DNA of 64,000 bases from an uncultured Bacteroides sp. (GTDB lineage: Bacteria > Bacteroidota > Bacteroidia > Bacteroidales > Bacteroidaceae), in contig CAJKDC010000003.1 in NCBI GenBank assembly GCA_905198575.1, forward strand, positions 1 through 64,000. The letters are read 5' to 3'. The translations under genes and the position numbers were made by a program. The notes beneath the pieces are model-generated. The model was not told the DNA's origin and ran no database searches. It was given only the letters and a program-made list of their open reading frames with translations. How positions within the stretch are numbered: position 1 is the first letter of the stretch; each line of letters begins with the position of its first letter. Shown here piece by piece: positions 1-9,551 of the stretch.

Positions 1-192
1 AATTACAAACTTTTAAATCAAGAATCAGAAGATGTTTTCAACTGCTGATTCGCATTATTATTTATAATTACAAGAGCGTATAAATTCAACTTGTTCAATA
101 GACTTACCTACTTGCTATCCTCTGCAAACAAGTGTATTTACACACTCTTGAACCTTCAAAAAAGCTTTAACCAGCCCTATTCAGCCAACAGC

Positions 193-2037
193 TTAGCGGA
201 CATTCTTTATTGGCTGAACCTTTGATTTTTCATCCAAATATTTATAATACTCGGTAATGTATTCATGCGGAGTTGTATTCCACTCGTGCACACGGGTTAC
301 TCCGTTCAAGTTACAAATATTCATAGTATTCTGCAGCAGGTCATTAATTTCTTTCTTTATAACCCATTTGCCATCTACCAGTTCCATTGCACCACGCTTA
401 CCGGTAAGTTCCTGACGGGCTATATCCAGAACGGCATAATCTATCTGTGCTTTCACCATTACCACACGCGACTGATATTCCGGATAGTCTTTTACAGCCT
501 CGGCTGCCTTTTCCAGCAAAGCGTAATACTGGCTCAACAGTTCTTCCGTAAGGAAAGTATCTCTGTTATCCCAAGGACGTCCAAAGATGCTCAACTGTGC
601 TTTTGTTTCCTGCATCTTATCGTGCATCAAGTCAATATACTGGCGGATATATTGTCCTGCCGGACCATAATATCCATTGAGGAAATCATCGATAATTGGT
701 TCTATGTCCTGATAAGGATTCCACATCAGCTTGGCAATAAGGTACGCTCTCAACTCACAAAACTCACCACCTGTTTCCCGGTTACCCTGTTCGAAGAGTG
801 ACTTAACCCCATTTTTATGCAGGAACTGCAAATTAGGCTGTAAAGTTCTTAAGTTAGGGAATGGAGCCATAAGATGTGCAAATTGAATAACATAGTCCCA
901 GATAATGAAATTATCGTGAATCTGATGCCATGCCTTGATGTCGGCTGTAAAGGTGGAATCACCCTCTTCGATAGGAATATGTCGCGGACTACCGATATTA
1001 CACAACATAATATTCACATTTTTCTCAACCTTTATGCCTTTAGGAGGTCTGGTAGAATACCAATAGGCCAACGTAGAGATTGTTTTATCAGGAAACTCCC
1101 GGGCCATTTTGTTGATAAACGGAATAATTGTTCCCTGAGTACTTCCGGTCTCATCGTAAGCTTTCTGGCATACCGGACAACGACAGTAATCGGCATTATC
1201 CTGCTGGCTGACCGACCAGTAAAGTGCATCCGGATTATCGGCAATCATTTTCTGAAGATGTTGGGCTGCCGCTTTAAAAGCCCCCTCACTAGACCAACAG
1301 ATTTCGCCAACATTATGTTTTGTTGCATCAAAACGCCTCTTTCCGTTAATCATGCTGTAATATTCGGGATGTGCAGCACCATATTCTTTAGGAGGTACCA
1401 AACTCAGTGTAGTATGACACCAAGAGCCCCAGTCGGCTGTTCCGTATGCATCCGACTGGTGTTTGCCCAATCCATGCCATTCCATATATTCAGGATCGTA
1501 GACATCTTTATATAAAACTTCCCTATATTCGAAAACAGGAACTTCCTGAACGTCAATATCATTTAGAGCAATATTGAACTGTACCGGCACTACTGAAACT
1601 TTTGAACTATACTTACGGCAGGTCAAGTATTTTTCCAAAAAGCCATATACACCATATATGGTTCCTTTGTTGGCACCTCCGGCAATGGTCAACCGGTTGT
1701 TTTTAGTTTGAATCACGTAACCGTCATTTTTTAATGCAGGAAAGTCTATGCCTGAAATTTCCGGACGATCTACGTGTCCAATCTGAATATCGTTTTTCTG
1801 TGAAGCCGATTCATCAGAAACAATTGCAAATTCTGCTCCGGTTATTTTTTTCAGATAATTCTGCAAGACAACAGAAGCATGTTTTTCGGCTTCCGTAGGA
1901 CTGGAAGGAATAACAATCCGTGATACGGCTTTACCATTCTCACAAAGAATTACGTCGTCACTCTGACAAGACACGGCTGTAAACAAAGCTAAAACTGCCC
2001 ACATCCGCAACAAAAGTTTTTTAGGACTCTGATACAT
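193..2037 (-). CDS. DUF4838-domain lipoprotein, probable polysaccharide-associated protein
   Basis: A 614-residue protein that I assign to the DUF4838 family of Bacteroidetes carbohydrate-associated proteins. Its N-terminal part resembles the GH67 alpha-glucuronidase N-terminal fold. The start at 2037 gives a good lipoprotein signal: KK at residues 6-7, a hydrophobic core and lipobox AVSC with Cys24. The in-frame Met 11 codons upstream would spoil it. A family-typical Cys cluster (C285, C287, C290 in CRCPVC) follows a QQDN segment and may bind metal. No catalytic residue can be named, so enzymatic activity is unproven. It is transcribed alone, away from its right-hand neighbour, and is not clearly part of the mannose locus 4 kb away. 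Confidence 0.8.
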   Translation of the reverse strand: MYQSPKKLLLRMWAVLALFTAVSCQSDDVILCENGKAVSRIVIPSSPTEAEKHASVVLQNYLKKITGAEFAIVSDESASQKNDIQIGHVDRPEISGIDFPALKNDGYVIQTKNNRLTIAGGANKGTIYGVYGFLEKYLTCRKYSSKVSVVPVQFNIALNDIDVQEVPVFEYREVLYKDVYDPEYMEWHGLGKHQSDAYGTADWGSWCHTTLSLVPPKEYGAAHPEYYSMINGKRRFDATKHNVGEICWSSEGAFKAAAQHLQKMIADNPDALYWSVSQQDNADYCRCPVCQKAYDETGSTQGTIIPFINKMAREFPDKTISTLAYWYSTRPPKGIKVEKNVNIMLCNIGSPRHIPIEEGDSTFTADIKAWHQIHDNFIIWDYVIQFAHLMAPFPNLRTLQPNLQFLHKNGVKSLFEQGNRETGGEFCELRAYLIAKLMWNPYQDIEPIIDDFLNGYYGPAGQYIRQYIDLMHDKMQETKAQLSIFGRPWDNRDTFLTEELLSQYYALLEKAAEAVKDYPEYQSRVVMVKAQIDYAVLDIARQELTGKRGAMELVDGKWVIKKEINDLLQNTMNICNLNGVTRVHEWNTTPHEYITEYYKYLDEKSKVQPIKNVR

Positions 2038-2398
2038 AGTATTAAACAAAGATAAAATCAAGCTATACACACAAGCTGATTATTAAGTTATATAATAAAT
2101 TAAGAGTAGTTTATAATTATCATTCTTTCAACAAGAAAACAAACAATGTTTCCCCCGAAAACTGCGGCAAGTTATAAAAAAATACGATGATGCTCAAAGA
2201 ATCTGCCGTAAAGTTTCTACTAAAGCTGACAAATGAACATATCTAACTAACTTGCACCAATGAAAAGAATCTATATATTTGCAAAAAGCACGCGCATACT
2301 GCACCGTATTTTATTTCTTCCTGCATGATTGGAAAACCAATACGGTCAGTGAAAAAAATAATTATAGATTTATATCGTTAATACACAATATCAGTTCA
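2038..2398. other. Intergenic region with divergent promoters and a FabK leader
   Basis: These 361 bases separate divergent genes and hold no convincing gene. A possible minus-strand -7 box, TATCTTTG, lies at 2047-2054. If used, it would leave almost no leader before the 2037 start, so it may be spurious. The plus-strand -7 box TATATTTG is at 2274-2281. The leader after it carries two short, mutually exclusive stems: ACCGTATT 2303-2310 with AATACGGT 2339-2346, and ATTGG 2328-2332 with CCAAT 2337-2341. Confidence 0.5.
2251..2281 (+). promoter_or_regulatory. Bacteroides-type promoter for the FabK-like gene
   Basis: The -7 box TATATTTG at 2274-2281 matches TAnnTTTG. A partial -33 element, CTTG at 2251-2254, lies 19 bases upstream. 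Because the box overlaps the earliest in-frame ATG-like start, it supports the internal start at 2399 and implies a leader of about 110 nt. Confidence 0.55.
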
Positions 2399-3340
2399 AT
2401 GGAAAACAGAATTACAAAATTATTCGGAATAAAATACCCGATTATATCTGGCGGAATGGTATGGTGCAGCGGATGGAAACTGGCTACAGCCGTAAGCAAT
2501 GCTGGCGGTCTGGGACTCTTGGGCGCCGGTTCTATGAAGCCTGACCTATTAAGAGAGCACATCCAGAAATACAAGGCAGCCACAGACAAACCTTTTGGGG
2601 TAAACATCCCACTGATTTCACCTTACTCCGAAGCACTGATACAAGTAATCTTAGAAGAAAAAGTTCCTATCGTATTTACTTCTGCCGGTAATCCCAAAAC
2701 ATGGACTCCCCGGCTTCATGATGCTGGCATAAAGGTTGCCCACGTAGTAGCCAGCAGCCGATTTGCATTGAAATGTCAGGAAGCGGGAGTAGATGCTGTT
2801 GTGGCAGAAGGTTTTGAAGCCGGAGGACACAACGGCAGAGAGGAGACAACTACCATGGTACTGATACCTCAGGTTAAAGAAAAGCTGGACCTCCCGCTGA
2901 TAGCTGCCGGAGGAATCGCAACGGGAAGCGGTATGCTGGCTGCTTTTTCACTGGGGGCAGAAGGTATACAGATGGGAACACGCTTTGCGCTGACTGCAGA
3001 AAGCTCGGCCAGTGATGCCTTTAAAAACAAATGTATCCAACTGAATGAAGGCGATACCATGCTGGCTCTGAAAAAACTGGTTCCTACCCGACTGATCAAA
3101 AATGAATTTTACGACTGCATTGCAAAAGCAGAAGATAACGGTGCTACAGCCGAAAAACTTCGAGAGATACTTGGGAAAGGCCGGGCCATGAAAGGAATTT
3201 TCGAAGGGAATCTTATTGAAGGTGAATTGGAAATAGGACAGATAGCCAGTTTGATTCACGACTTACCCCCTGTGCAGGATGTCATGGAGCAGATTGTATC
3301 CGAGTATAATAAACGCATCGGAGAACTGCAAACCCTGTAA
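2399..3340 (+). CDS. FabK / nitronate monooxygenase family FMN flavoprotein
   Basis: A 313-residue TIM-barrel flavoprotein of the 2-nitropropane dioxygenase-like family, either an enoyl-ACP reductase of FabK type or a nitronate monooxygenase. It opens with the family-typical ITKLFGIKYPII. It has an AGGLG loop near residue 35, the EGFEAGGHNGR motif with His144 (the position of the FabK active-site His), and the phosphate-binding AAGGIATGSG and GAEGIQMGTRF segments near 169-195. The reading frame continues 40 codons upstream, but those lie over the promoter, so the start at 2399 is preferred. The length is normal. Substrate cannot be told from sequence; FabK activity is known in Bacteroidales, so fatty-acid synthesis is plausible. 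Confidence 0.88.
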   Translation: MENRITKLFGIKYPIISGGMVWCSGWKLATAVSNAGGLGLLGAGSMKPDLLREHIQKYKAATDKPFGVNIPLISPYSEALIQVILEEKVPIVFTSAGNPKTWTPRLHDAGIKVAHVVASSRFALKCQEAGVDAVVAEGFEAGGHNGREETTTMVLIPQVKEKLDLPLIAAGGIATGSGMLAAFSLGAEGIQMGTRFALTAESSASDAFKNKCIQLNEGDTMLALKKLVPTRLIKNEFYDCIAKAEDNGATAEKLREILGKGRAMKGIFEGNLIEGELEIGQIASLIHDLPPVQDVMEQIVSEYNKRIGELQTL

Positions 3341-3346
3341 CCAAGC

Positions 3347-3389
3347 AACCATGCATGTATTTACTTTCCAGACAGCAACATGCATGGTT
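3347..3389 (+). terminator. Hairpin after the FabK-like gene
   Basis: A perfect 11-bp inverted repeat, AACCATGCATG at 3347-3357 with CATGCATGGTT at 3379-3389, sits just after the stop codon. It is followed by TTACTT rather than a clean T run, so it is a probable but not strong terminator. Confidence 0.5.
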
Positions 3390-3469
3390 TACTTAAGAAA
3401 CACTTTATTTATAAGATACTTATCCATACTTTCTCTTAGCTGTATACTAAGCAAATGAAATATAATGCG

Positions 3470-3477
3470 TATCTTTG
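3470..3477 (+). promoter_or_regulatory. -7 box for the nucleoid-associated protein gene
   Basis: TATCTTTG matches TAnnTTTG and is followed by GCAG. It lies 38 bases before the ATG at 3516. I see no good -33 TTTG at the right spacing. Confidence 0.5.
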
Positions 3478-3515
3478 CAGCCCTATTAATAAATTTATGA
3501 GTTCAGGCAAGCCTT

Positions 3516-4559
3516 ATGCATAATTTTGACCATATCACCATCTATCCGGAAGTTTCTATTCACAGTGTAGGCAACCAGATGGATACCACATCTTTCATGC
3601 TTTCTGGAACTCCCCTATCCTTATCCTCTGAACTGACAGAGGCTTTGAAAATATTTTTTTTATCTCAATTCAAAAAAGAAGAATACTTTCGGTTCAGTAT
3701 TTCCAAGGAAGAAACTGACAATCAGGTCTATCAGTCTGTTTTCAATATATTTCATGACATCTCGACCCTGCACCAAGAATCGCAGCGTATCGCGACATTT
3801 TTGCACGAAAGCAGTGTACACCCGCAAATTAAAAAAGGAGAATTTTATGTAGTCTATTTCAAGAAATGCCTGATTGACCATCAGGAAACAGATGCCATCG
3901 GCCTGTTTAAGTCGGAAAGCAAAGATACGTTTCTGAAAGTCCAGCAGATTGGTGACTCCTTCGAAATCGAACCGGAGCGAGGAGTAAACATCAACAAACT
4001 GGATAAAGGATGCCTTATCTTCAACACTGCAGAGGAAGAAGGATACAAAATGGCCATAGTAGACAACACGAACAGAAATACAGAAGCGAAATATTGGACC
4101 AATGATTTTCTGCATATTGCTCCGTATGAGGATAATTATTTCCAAACTCAGCAGATTATGGAACTTTGTAAAAGTTTCGTAGAAGAAACCATCCAGCCGA
4201 CAGAAGCTACCGGAAAGGTAGAGCAGGCAATGCTGTTAAACAAAAGTCTTGAAGCTCTGAAAAAGAAGGAAATAAACATCAACCGTTTTGCAGAGGAAGT
4301 CTTTGAACAACCCGAGCGAATTGAGCATTTCAAGCAATTCAAAAAAGATTATCAGAAAAAAAACAATATCACCTTACAAGACGATTTTGAAGCGACTCCG
4401 CAAGCTTTCAAAAGAAAAGGTATGGGGACAATGACCACAATCCGCCTGGATAAGAATTTCGACATCAACATCCATGGTGGAGAGCAACTGATTGAGCGAG
4501 GATACGACGAAGAGAAAGGTATGTATTATTATCGCTTGTTTTTCATCGAGGAGAGGTAA
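3516..4559 (+). CDS. Nucleoid-associated protein, PF04245 (NdpA/YejK-like)
   Basis: A 347-residue cytoplasmic protein that I recognise as the Bacteroidales form of the 37-kDa nucleoid-associated protein family (E. coli YejK/NdpA). The N-terminal half has the family pattern of alternating strands with a FYVVYFKKCLID segment. A highly charged central helical region rich in Lys and Glu follows, and a short beta-rich end. It has no signal peptide or membrane segment. Its role in the nucleoid is inferred from the family; no DNA-binding residue can be pointed to here. It is monocistronic, with its own -7 box and no close downstream partner. An upstream ATG at 3497 is in another frame and stops after eight codons. 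Confidence 0.8.
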   Translation: MHNFDHITIYPEVSIHSVGNQMDTTSFMLSGTPLSLSSELTEALKIFFLSQFKKEEYFRFSISKEETDNQVYQSVFNIFHDISTLHQESQRIATFLHESSVHPQIKKGEFYVVYFKKCLIDHQETDAIGLFKSESKDTFLKVQQIGDSFEIEPERGVNINKLDKGCLIFNTAEEEGYKMAIVDNTNRNTEAKYWTNDFLHIAPYEDNYFQTQQIMELCKSFVEETIQPTEATGKVEQAMLLNKSLEALKKKEININRFAEEVFEQPERIEHFKQFKKDYQKKNNITLQDDFEATPQAFKRKGMGTMTTIRLDKNFDINIHGGEQLIERGYDEEKGMYYYRLFFIEER

Positions 4560-4627
4560 AAAACCTTCTATTTTATAGTATTAATTGTCAATCTTGCAAA
4601 TAGTGACTGAAAAACCAATAATATTGG

Positions 4628-4635
4628 TAACTTTG
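4628..4635 (+). promoter_or_regulatory. -7 box for the phospholipase D gene
   Basis: TAACTTTG is a full TAnnTTTG match, 29 bases before the ATG at 4665. No clear -33 TTTG at 19-21 bases upstream. Confidence 0.5.
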
Positions 4636-4664
4636 CAAGCCTGTATCAAGCAAAAAAATTATTT

Positions 4665-5945
4665 ATGACGATATTTGACAAACGTGTTTTATTTCCCATT
4701 TTCCTGATTTTATGTATCTTAGCCATACCTGTATCCGTAAACGGACAAGACAGTATCAGGCTTTTTACATCTACCCCTTCGGATTCCGTGGTTACACGTT
4801 ATTTAAAAGAAAACAAGATAAATATTTCCGGTAACAACAAGGTCGTATTGCTAAAAAGCGGCCGGGAAAAATTCGAGGACCTTTTTGAACACATTGAAAA
4901 AGCTCAGCACTTTATACATCTGGAATATTTTAATTTCAGAAACGACTCCATCGCCAGAGAGCTCTTTGTACTGCTTGGCAAGAAAGCACGACAAGGTGTT
5001 AAAATCAGAGCCATGTTCGATGCATTCGGAAACCTGTCCAACAATAAGCCTCTACGGGCCAAACATATCAAACTGTTACTACAACACGATATCGAAATCG
5101 TACAGTTTGATCCGATGCGCTTTCCATACATTAATCATGCGTTCTCCAGAGACCATCAGAAAATTGTAGTAATCGACGGTAAAGTAGGCTATACCGGAGG
5201 TATGAACATTGCCAATTATTACATCAACGGTCTCCCGGAAATCGGCGCATGGCGTGACATGCATGTACGCATCGAAGGTGATGCGGTGAACGATTTACAG
5301 CGTATTTTCCTGTATATGTGGAACAGCGAAACCAAACAAAACATTGGAGGGGATGAGTTTTTTCCACTGAGTCAGCCAGGCGTAAAAACCAACGGCAATA
5401 AACAAATGGCTATCGTAAACCGTATTCCGAAAAAACAACCTAAGCTGTTACGGCATACCTACATAGAAGCCATTAATGCCGCAAAACGTAAAATACAACT
5501 TATCAATCCGTATTTTACTCCGACCCACAGTGTGGTAAAAGCACTGGAAGATGCTTTGGCACGTGGTGTCAGGGTGGAAATCATGATTCCGGGGAAATCA
5601 GACATTCCATTTACACCGGATGCAGCTTTCTATGCGGCAAACCAACTGAGAAAGAAAGGAGCTTTTATCTATATCTATAACGGCGGATTCCATCATTCAA
5701 AAATTATGATGATAGACGAACGGTTTTGCACAGTAGGAAGCATGAATCTGAATTCCAGAAGTTTACGCTATGACTACGAAGTAAACGCTTTTATATTCGA
5801 CATGGAAACGACAGCAGAACTGGTGGATATGTTTAATGAAGACAAAAAGAACTCCACCATCCTAACCAAAGATGTATATAGAGACAAACCACTGAGAAAG
5901 CGGATTAAAGGATGGGTAGCACGATTGTTTACCCCATTCATATAA
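4665..5945 (+). CDS. cls: Cardiolipin synthase-like phospholipase D family protein
   Basis: A 426-residue phospholipase D superfamily protein, most likely cardiolipin synthase, which joins two phosphatidylglycerol molecules (or PG plus PE) to make cardiolipin. It has both HKD motifs: H164-K166-D171 in HQKIVVID and H344-K346-D351 in HSKIMMID, the second followed by VGSMNLNSRS. The N-terminus has one hydrophobic stretch, residues 8-27, ending in VNGQ. This looks like a signal peptide or single anchor, not the paired helices of E. coli ClsA, and suggests a periplasmic active site. Other PLD-type activities cannot be excluded. The gene stands alone and ends at a bidirectional terminator shared with the convergent MFS gene. 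Confidence 0.82.
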   Translation: MTIFDKRVLFPIFLILCILAIPVSVNGQDSIRLFTSTPSDSVVTRYLKENKINISGNNKVVLLKSGREKFEDLFEHIEKAQHFIHLEYFNFRNDSIARELFVLLGKKARQGVKIRAMFDAFGNLSNNKPLRAKHIKLLLQHDIEIVQFDPMRFPYINHAFSRDHQKIVVIDGKVGYTGGMNIANYYINGLPEIGAWRDMHVRIEGDAVNDLQRIFLYMWNSETKQNIGGDEFFPLSQPGVKTNGNKQMAIVNRIPKKQPKLLRHTYIEAINAAKRKIQLINPYFTPTHSVVKALEDALARGVRVEIMIPGKSDIPFTPDAAFYAANQLRKKGAFIYIYNGGFHHSKIMMIDERFCTVGSMNLNSRSLRYDYEVNAFIFDMETTAELVDMFNEDKKNSTILTKDVYRDKPLRKRIKGWVARLFTPFI

Positions 5946-5951
5946 AAAATA

Positions 5952-5976
5952 GGGGCTACTCCAACGAAGTAGCCCC
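5952..5976. terminator. Bidirectional terminator between cls and the MFS operon
   Basis: A perfect 9-bp stem, GGGGCTACT 5952-5960 with AGTAGCCCC 5968-5976, has a 7-nt loop. Read on the minus strand it is followed by TATTTTTTAT, a good intrinsic terminator for the five-gene mannose operon. On the plus strand it directly follows cls. Confidence 0.8.
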
Positions 5977-6011
5977 ACTTATAACCAAAAATAATCAAGA
6001 AATAAACATAC

Positions 6012-7157
6012 TTATTTCAAACGGAAGGATACATACCCCAAGTAAACCAGGCACAACAACAATAGCAACAAAGAAGTTGTCTGATTAAAAGCATCAGATA
6101 AAACTCCCATTAATGGTGTTACCAAAGCGCCTCCTGATACTCCCATAATCATCAAGGCTGATATTTCATTATCTTGCTGCGGACGATACTGCAATGCATA
6201 GGAAAACAAAATGGAAAAGACATTGGCACAAGCCAATCCTAGAACAACAATCATTGCCCCCAACATCCAAAGGCCATCCGCCCAAAACAATCCGAAGAAA
6301 GCAAGTACGGCAATTGCCATCGAATATTTCAGAAAGACATTTGAAGCTACTTTAGCCAAGACAAAGGCTCCAACAAAAGCTCCAATGGTTCGGGCAGAGA
6401 AATAAAGACTGGTTCCCAGACCGGCTTCACTAAGTTCCATGCCTAGTTTTTCCATTAAAATCTTTGGGATTGTAGTATTCAGACCTACGTCAATACCTAC
6501 AACCAGCAATATCCCCATGAAAAGCATCAGGATATAGCTGTCTTTAAACAAAGAAAGAACTGTAGCCAAAGAAGTTTTCTTTGTACCTCCATCTTCTGTA
6601 TTCCGAACAGCAAACATCAGCCAAAGTGCTGACAACAGTGTAGTTATTGCATAAACTATAAAAATGAGTTTCCAGTTTCCCCAAACAGAAGCTGCTGCTC
6701 CTGCAATCAACGGTCCTAAGAAAGAAGAAACAGCTTTCAGAAACTGACCTAATGTCAGGATACTGGTTATTTTATCGGAAGAAACCACACTGGCAACCAT
6801 CGGATTCAATGCAACCTGAAGCATGGTATTACCAATTCCCAACAATGCAAATGCCAATAATACAACTGTAAAGTTGTAAGCAAACAAAGGTAACAGCATA
6901 GCCAGAAAAGTAACAGCGAGTGCAGCCTCAACCGTATTTTTCTTTCCAATTTTACGCATCAGCATCCCTGTGGGCACGGAACAAACCGCAAACCACAGGA
7001 AAACCATCATTGGTATCAAATTGGCCAATGTATCAGACAAAAGAAAGTCTTTCTTTACATAATTGGTAGCAATGCCTACCACATCGACAAATCCCATTAC
7101 AAAGAATCCAAAAAGCAATGGGAAAAGTGCAACTTTTGATATTGATTTTGTTTCCAT
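6012..7157 (-). CDS. MFS sugar permease, probable mannose transporter
   Basis: A 381-residue, strongly hydrophobic protein with about 12 membrane segments, belonging to the major facilitator superfamily. The pattern is that of the FucP/NagP-like sugar porters: an early GFFVMGFVDVVGIATNYV helix, and a loop after helix 2-3 with MRKIGKKNT in place of the classic GxxxDRxGRR. It is the last gene of the minus-strand operon, 12 bases after the GH92 gene. Placement behind a mannosidase, a ROK kinase and a phosphomannose isomerase suggests that it imports mannose or a small mannoside across the inner membrane. The substrate is inferred from context only. Confidence 0.8.
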   Translation of the reverse strand: METKSISKVALFPLLFGFFVMGFVDVVGIATNYVKKDFLLSDTLANLIPMMVFLWFAVCSVPTGMLMRKIGKKNTVEAALAVTFLAMLLPLFAYNFTVVLLAFALLGIGNTMLQVALNPMVASVVSSDKITSILTLGQFLKAVSSFLGPLIAGAAASVWGNWKLIFIVYAITTLLSALWLMFAVRNTEDGGTKKTSLATVLSLFKDSYILMLFMGILLVVGIDVGLNTTIPKILMEKLGMELSEAGLGTSLYFSARTIGAFVGAFVLAKVASNVFLKYSMAIAVLAFFGLFWADGLWMLGAMIVVLGLACANVFSILFSYALQYRPQQDNEISALMIMGVSGGALVTPLMGVLSDAFNQTTSLLLLLLCLVYLGYVSFRLK

Positions 7158-7169
7158 CTTTACCTAAAT

Positions 7170-9521
7170 TTAATAATTATCTTTAGGAGATGCTCCCATT
7201 TCAATATCCAGCTCTCCACCTTTTACTATATCGGCAAATGGGATATGCGGGGTGTGCAGAACTTCTCCATTAAGTTTGTATTGCTGTACATAATCATTTC
7301 CAGCCGTATTATTATGAAGGTTGATAACAAATTCCTTTCCTGAATAATAATCCGGATTCAAACGAATGGTGATCTTATCAAACAACGGAGCACCTAATGC
7401 GAAAGCCGGTTGCTTGTCGGTAAGACCCTTCACATCAAACAATCCCATTGACGAAATTACGTACCAAGCTCCCAACTGTCCCTGATCTTCGTCCTGTCCG
7501 TAACCATAGCCATGGATACCTTCTGTTCCATAGAATTCATTCAGGATAGCACGTACCCATTTTTGTGTAAGTGACGGACGGCCAGCTTCGTTAAACAACC
7601 ATGAAATATGCAAGCATGGCTGATTACCATGATTATACAGAGTTTCCAGTCCGGCAAAAGCTCCTACTTCGGTACCACCGCTAAAGATTTTCTTCTGCGA
7701 CTGTGTGAAAATACTGTCCAAACGGGCATTGAATACATCTGCGCCTACTTTATTAACCAATGAAGTTACATCGTGTGGCACATAGAATGTATACTGCCAT
7801 GAATTTCCTTCCTGGAAGCCTCTCCATACCTGCATCGGATTGAAATTATCCACAAACTGCCCGTCAGCTTTCTTGGGATGTATGAAATTGATTTCCGGAT
7901 CATACAACCGTTCCCATCCTTTCGACAAGAAGCGTAATTTGGAAGCATTGGCAGTATCTCCCAATTGTTCGGCCCACTGAGCTACTGCCCATGAACTATA
8001 GGAATATTCCAAAGTATGCGAAGCAGAGAACATGAAAGTTTCATGATGTCCTTCGCCTTCGTCAAGGTGAGGTACATAACCATACTTGACAAAATCGGCT
8101 GTATTGACTTTACCGGCACCAAAAGGACGGTCTTTTCCATCCAATTCATTCTTAAGACATGCTTCGTATGCCAGTTTCGTATCAAAATCACGGATTCCAC
8201 ACTGATAAGCACCCGCAATAATGGTACTCAACAAATTGGTTCCCACTCCTGATACATAACGGCAGTTTGCCAGACCATCAGCCAACCAGCCGGCATCCTG
8301 ATAAACGGTAAGATGACTGCTGATATAGTCGGACAAATATTCCGGATAAGCCAAGGCCCAAAGCTGAGAAAGGTTCCATTGTGCTCCCCAGGCAGCATCG
8401 GTATTGTAAACATTATGAACCGGTTTTCCATCTTTCATAGGCAGTTGGCCTACAGTTCCATCGTTTTTAGGATAAGCACCGTTTACATCATTGGCCAATC
8501 CTCGTCCCAACAATGCATGATAAAGACCTGTATAAAATTTCACCAAATCATCCTTTTTAGATGACTCTACACGAATCCGGCTTAAATATTCCTCCCAAGT
8601 TTTATGAGAAGCTTCCTTCACCTCATCGAAAGAGCGTTCGGCAGCTTCCTTTTCCAAGTTAATGCGTGCATTTTCTACCGAAGTATACGAAAGACCGACT
8701 TTAGCCGTGACCGTAAGAGGTTTATCGGATGCAAAAGTCAGGTATACCCCCGAACCGACTCCTTTGGTTTCGCGCACTGAAGCTTTCACGTCCTTTCCGT
8801 TAAAAACTCCATAAGCTACAGGAGTAGCATCCACTTGTGCCGAGAAATACAAGGGAACAGTCTGTCCCGGCTGATATTTCTTTACATACTCGGGCAATGT
8901 AATCACCCATCCTTCAATGCGACCGTCAGATGTATAAGTTACATAGGCATCTTTTATGGCACCACTTTCTCCCTGCCGGTTACCTATATCGAACAAAATA
9001 TGACCTGGCTTTCCAGCTGGATAAGAAAAACGCTGATAGGCTACACGTGGCGTTGCAGTTACTTCGGCCTTAATCTGGTAGTCATCCAAGATGACCGAAT
9101 AGTAACCCGGACGGGCAATCTCGTTATCGCGGTTAAACTTTGAACGATAACCAGTCTTGACGCTGTCTGTCGGTAATCCCGGCACAGTGCACAAATCACC
9201 GTTGGTCGGCATCAAGACGATACCTCCCACCTGAAATTCATGCAGACAAGGGAAACCTTCAATAGACGTATCACGATAGTCGTAACCCGTAGCTTCCCAT
9301 CCCCACTTATTACCGATATGGCTATTAGTAGAAGGACCTGGTTTAGCCAGACCAAACGGCAATGCACCGGGTGTAAAATGGAACCAACGGCAATGTGCCG
9401 TTCCGATACGAGGTTCCACATAGTCTGTCAGACTTACATCGGATACAGTCTCCTGAGAAGAACTGCATGCCATGCAAAGCCATACAGACAACAAAACTGA
9501 CAATTTATTTATAATAGTCAT
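7170..9521 (-). CDS. GH92 family exo-alpha-mannosidase lipoprotein
   Basis: A 783-residue calcium-dependent exo-alpha-mannosidase of family GH92, a large Bacteroides family trimming alpha-mannosides of N-glycans or yeast mannan. The N-terminal lipobox (LCMAC, Cys19) predicts a lipoprotein. Family motifs are clear: VEPRIGTAHCRWFHFTPGA near residue 36, GGIVLMPTNG near 100, the EGNSWQ motif with E571 expected to hold the general acid, and DEDQGQ at 677-682 with the acidic cluster that positions water and calcium. Linkage specificity cannot be read. It sits 30 bases downstream of the ROK kinase gene and 12 bases before the permease, fourth in the operon. Confidence 0.93.
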   Translation of the reverse strand: MTIINKLSVLLSVWLCMACSSSQETVSDVSLTDYVEPRIGTAHCRWFHFTPGALPFGLAKPGPSTNSHIGNKWGWEATGYDYRDTSIEGFPCLHEFQVGGIVLMPTNGDLCTVPGLPTDSVKTGYRSKFNRDNEIARPGYYSVILDDYQIKAEVTATPRVAYQRFSYPAGKPGHILFDIGNRQGESGAIKDAYVTYTSDGRIEGWVITLPEYVKKYQPGQTVPLYFSAQVDATPVAYGVFNGKDVKASVRETKGVGSGVYLTFASDKPLTVTAKVGLSYTSVENARINLEKEAAERSFDEVKEASHKTWEEYLSRIRVESSKKDDLVKFYTGLYHALLGRGLANDVNGAYPKNDGTVGQLPMKDGKPVHNVYNTDAAWGAQWNLSQLWALAYPEYLSDYISSHLTVYQDAGWLADGLANCRYVSGVGTNLLSTIIAGAYQCGIRDFDTKLAYEACLKNELDGKDRPFGAGKVNTADFVKYGYVPHLDEGEGHHETFMFSASHTLEYSYSSWAVAQWAEQLGDTANASKLRFLSKGWERLYDPEINFIHPKKADGQFVDNFNPMQVWRGFQEGNSWQYTFYVPHDVTSLVNKVGADVFNARLDSIFTQSQKKIFSGGTEVGAFAGLETLYNHGNQPCLHISWLFNEAGRPSLTQKWVRAILNEFYGTEGIHGYGYGQDEDQGQLGAWYVISSMGLFDVKGLTDKQPAFALGAPLFDKITIRLNPDYYSGKEFVINLHNNTAGNDYVQQYKLNGEVLHTPHIPFADIVKGGELDIEMGASPKDNY

Positions 9522-9551
9522 GACAATAGAGGGTCTTATAAATTTATGAGT

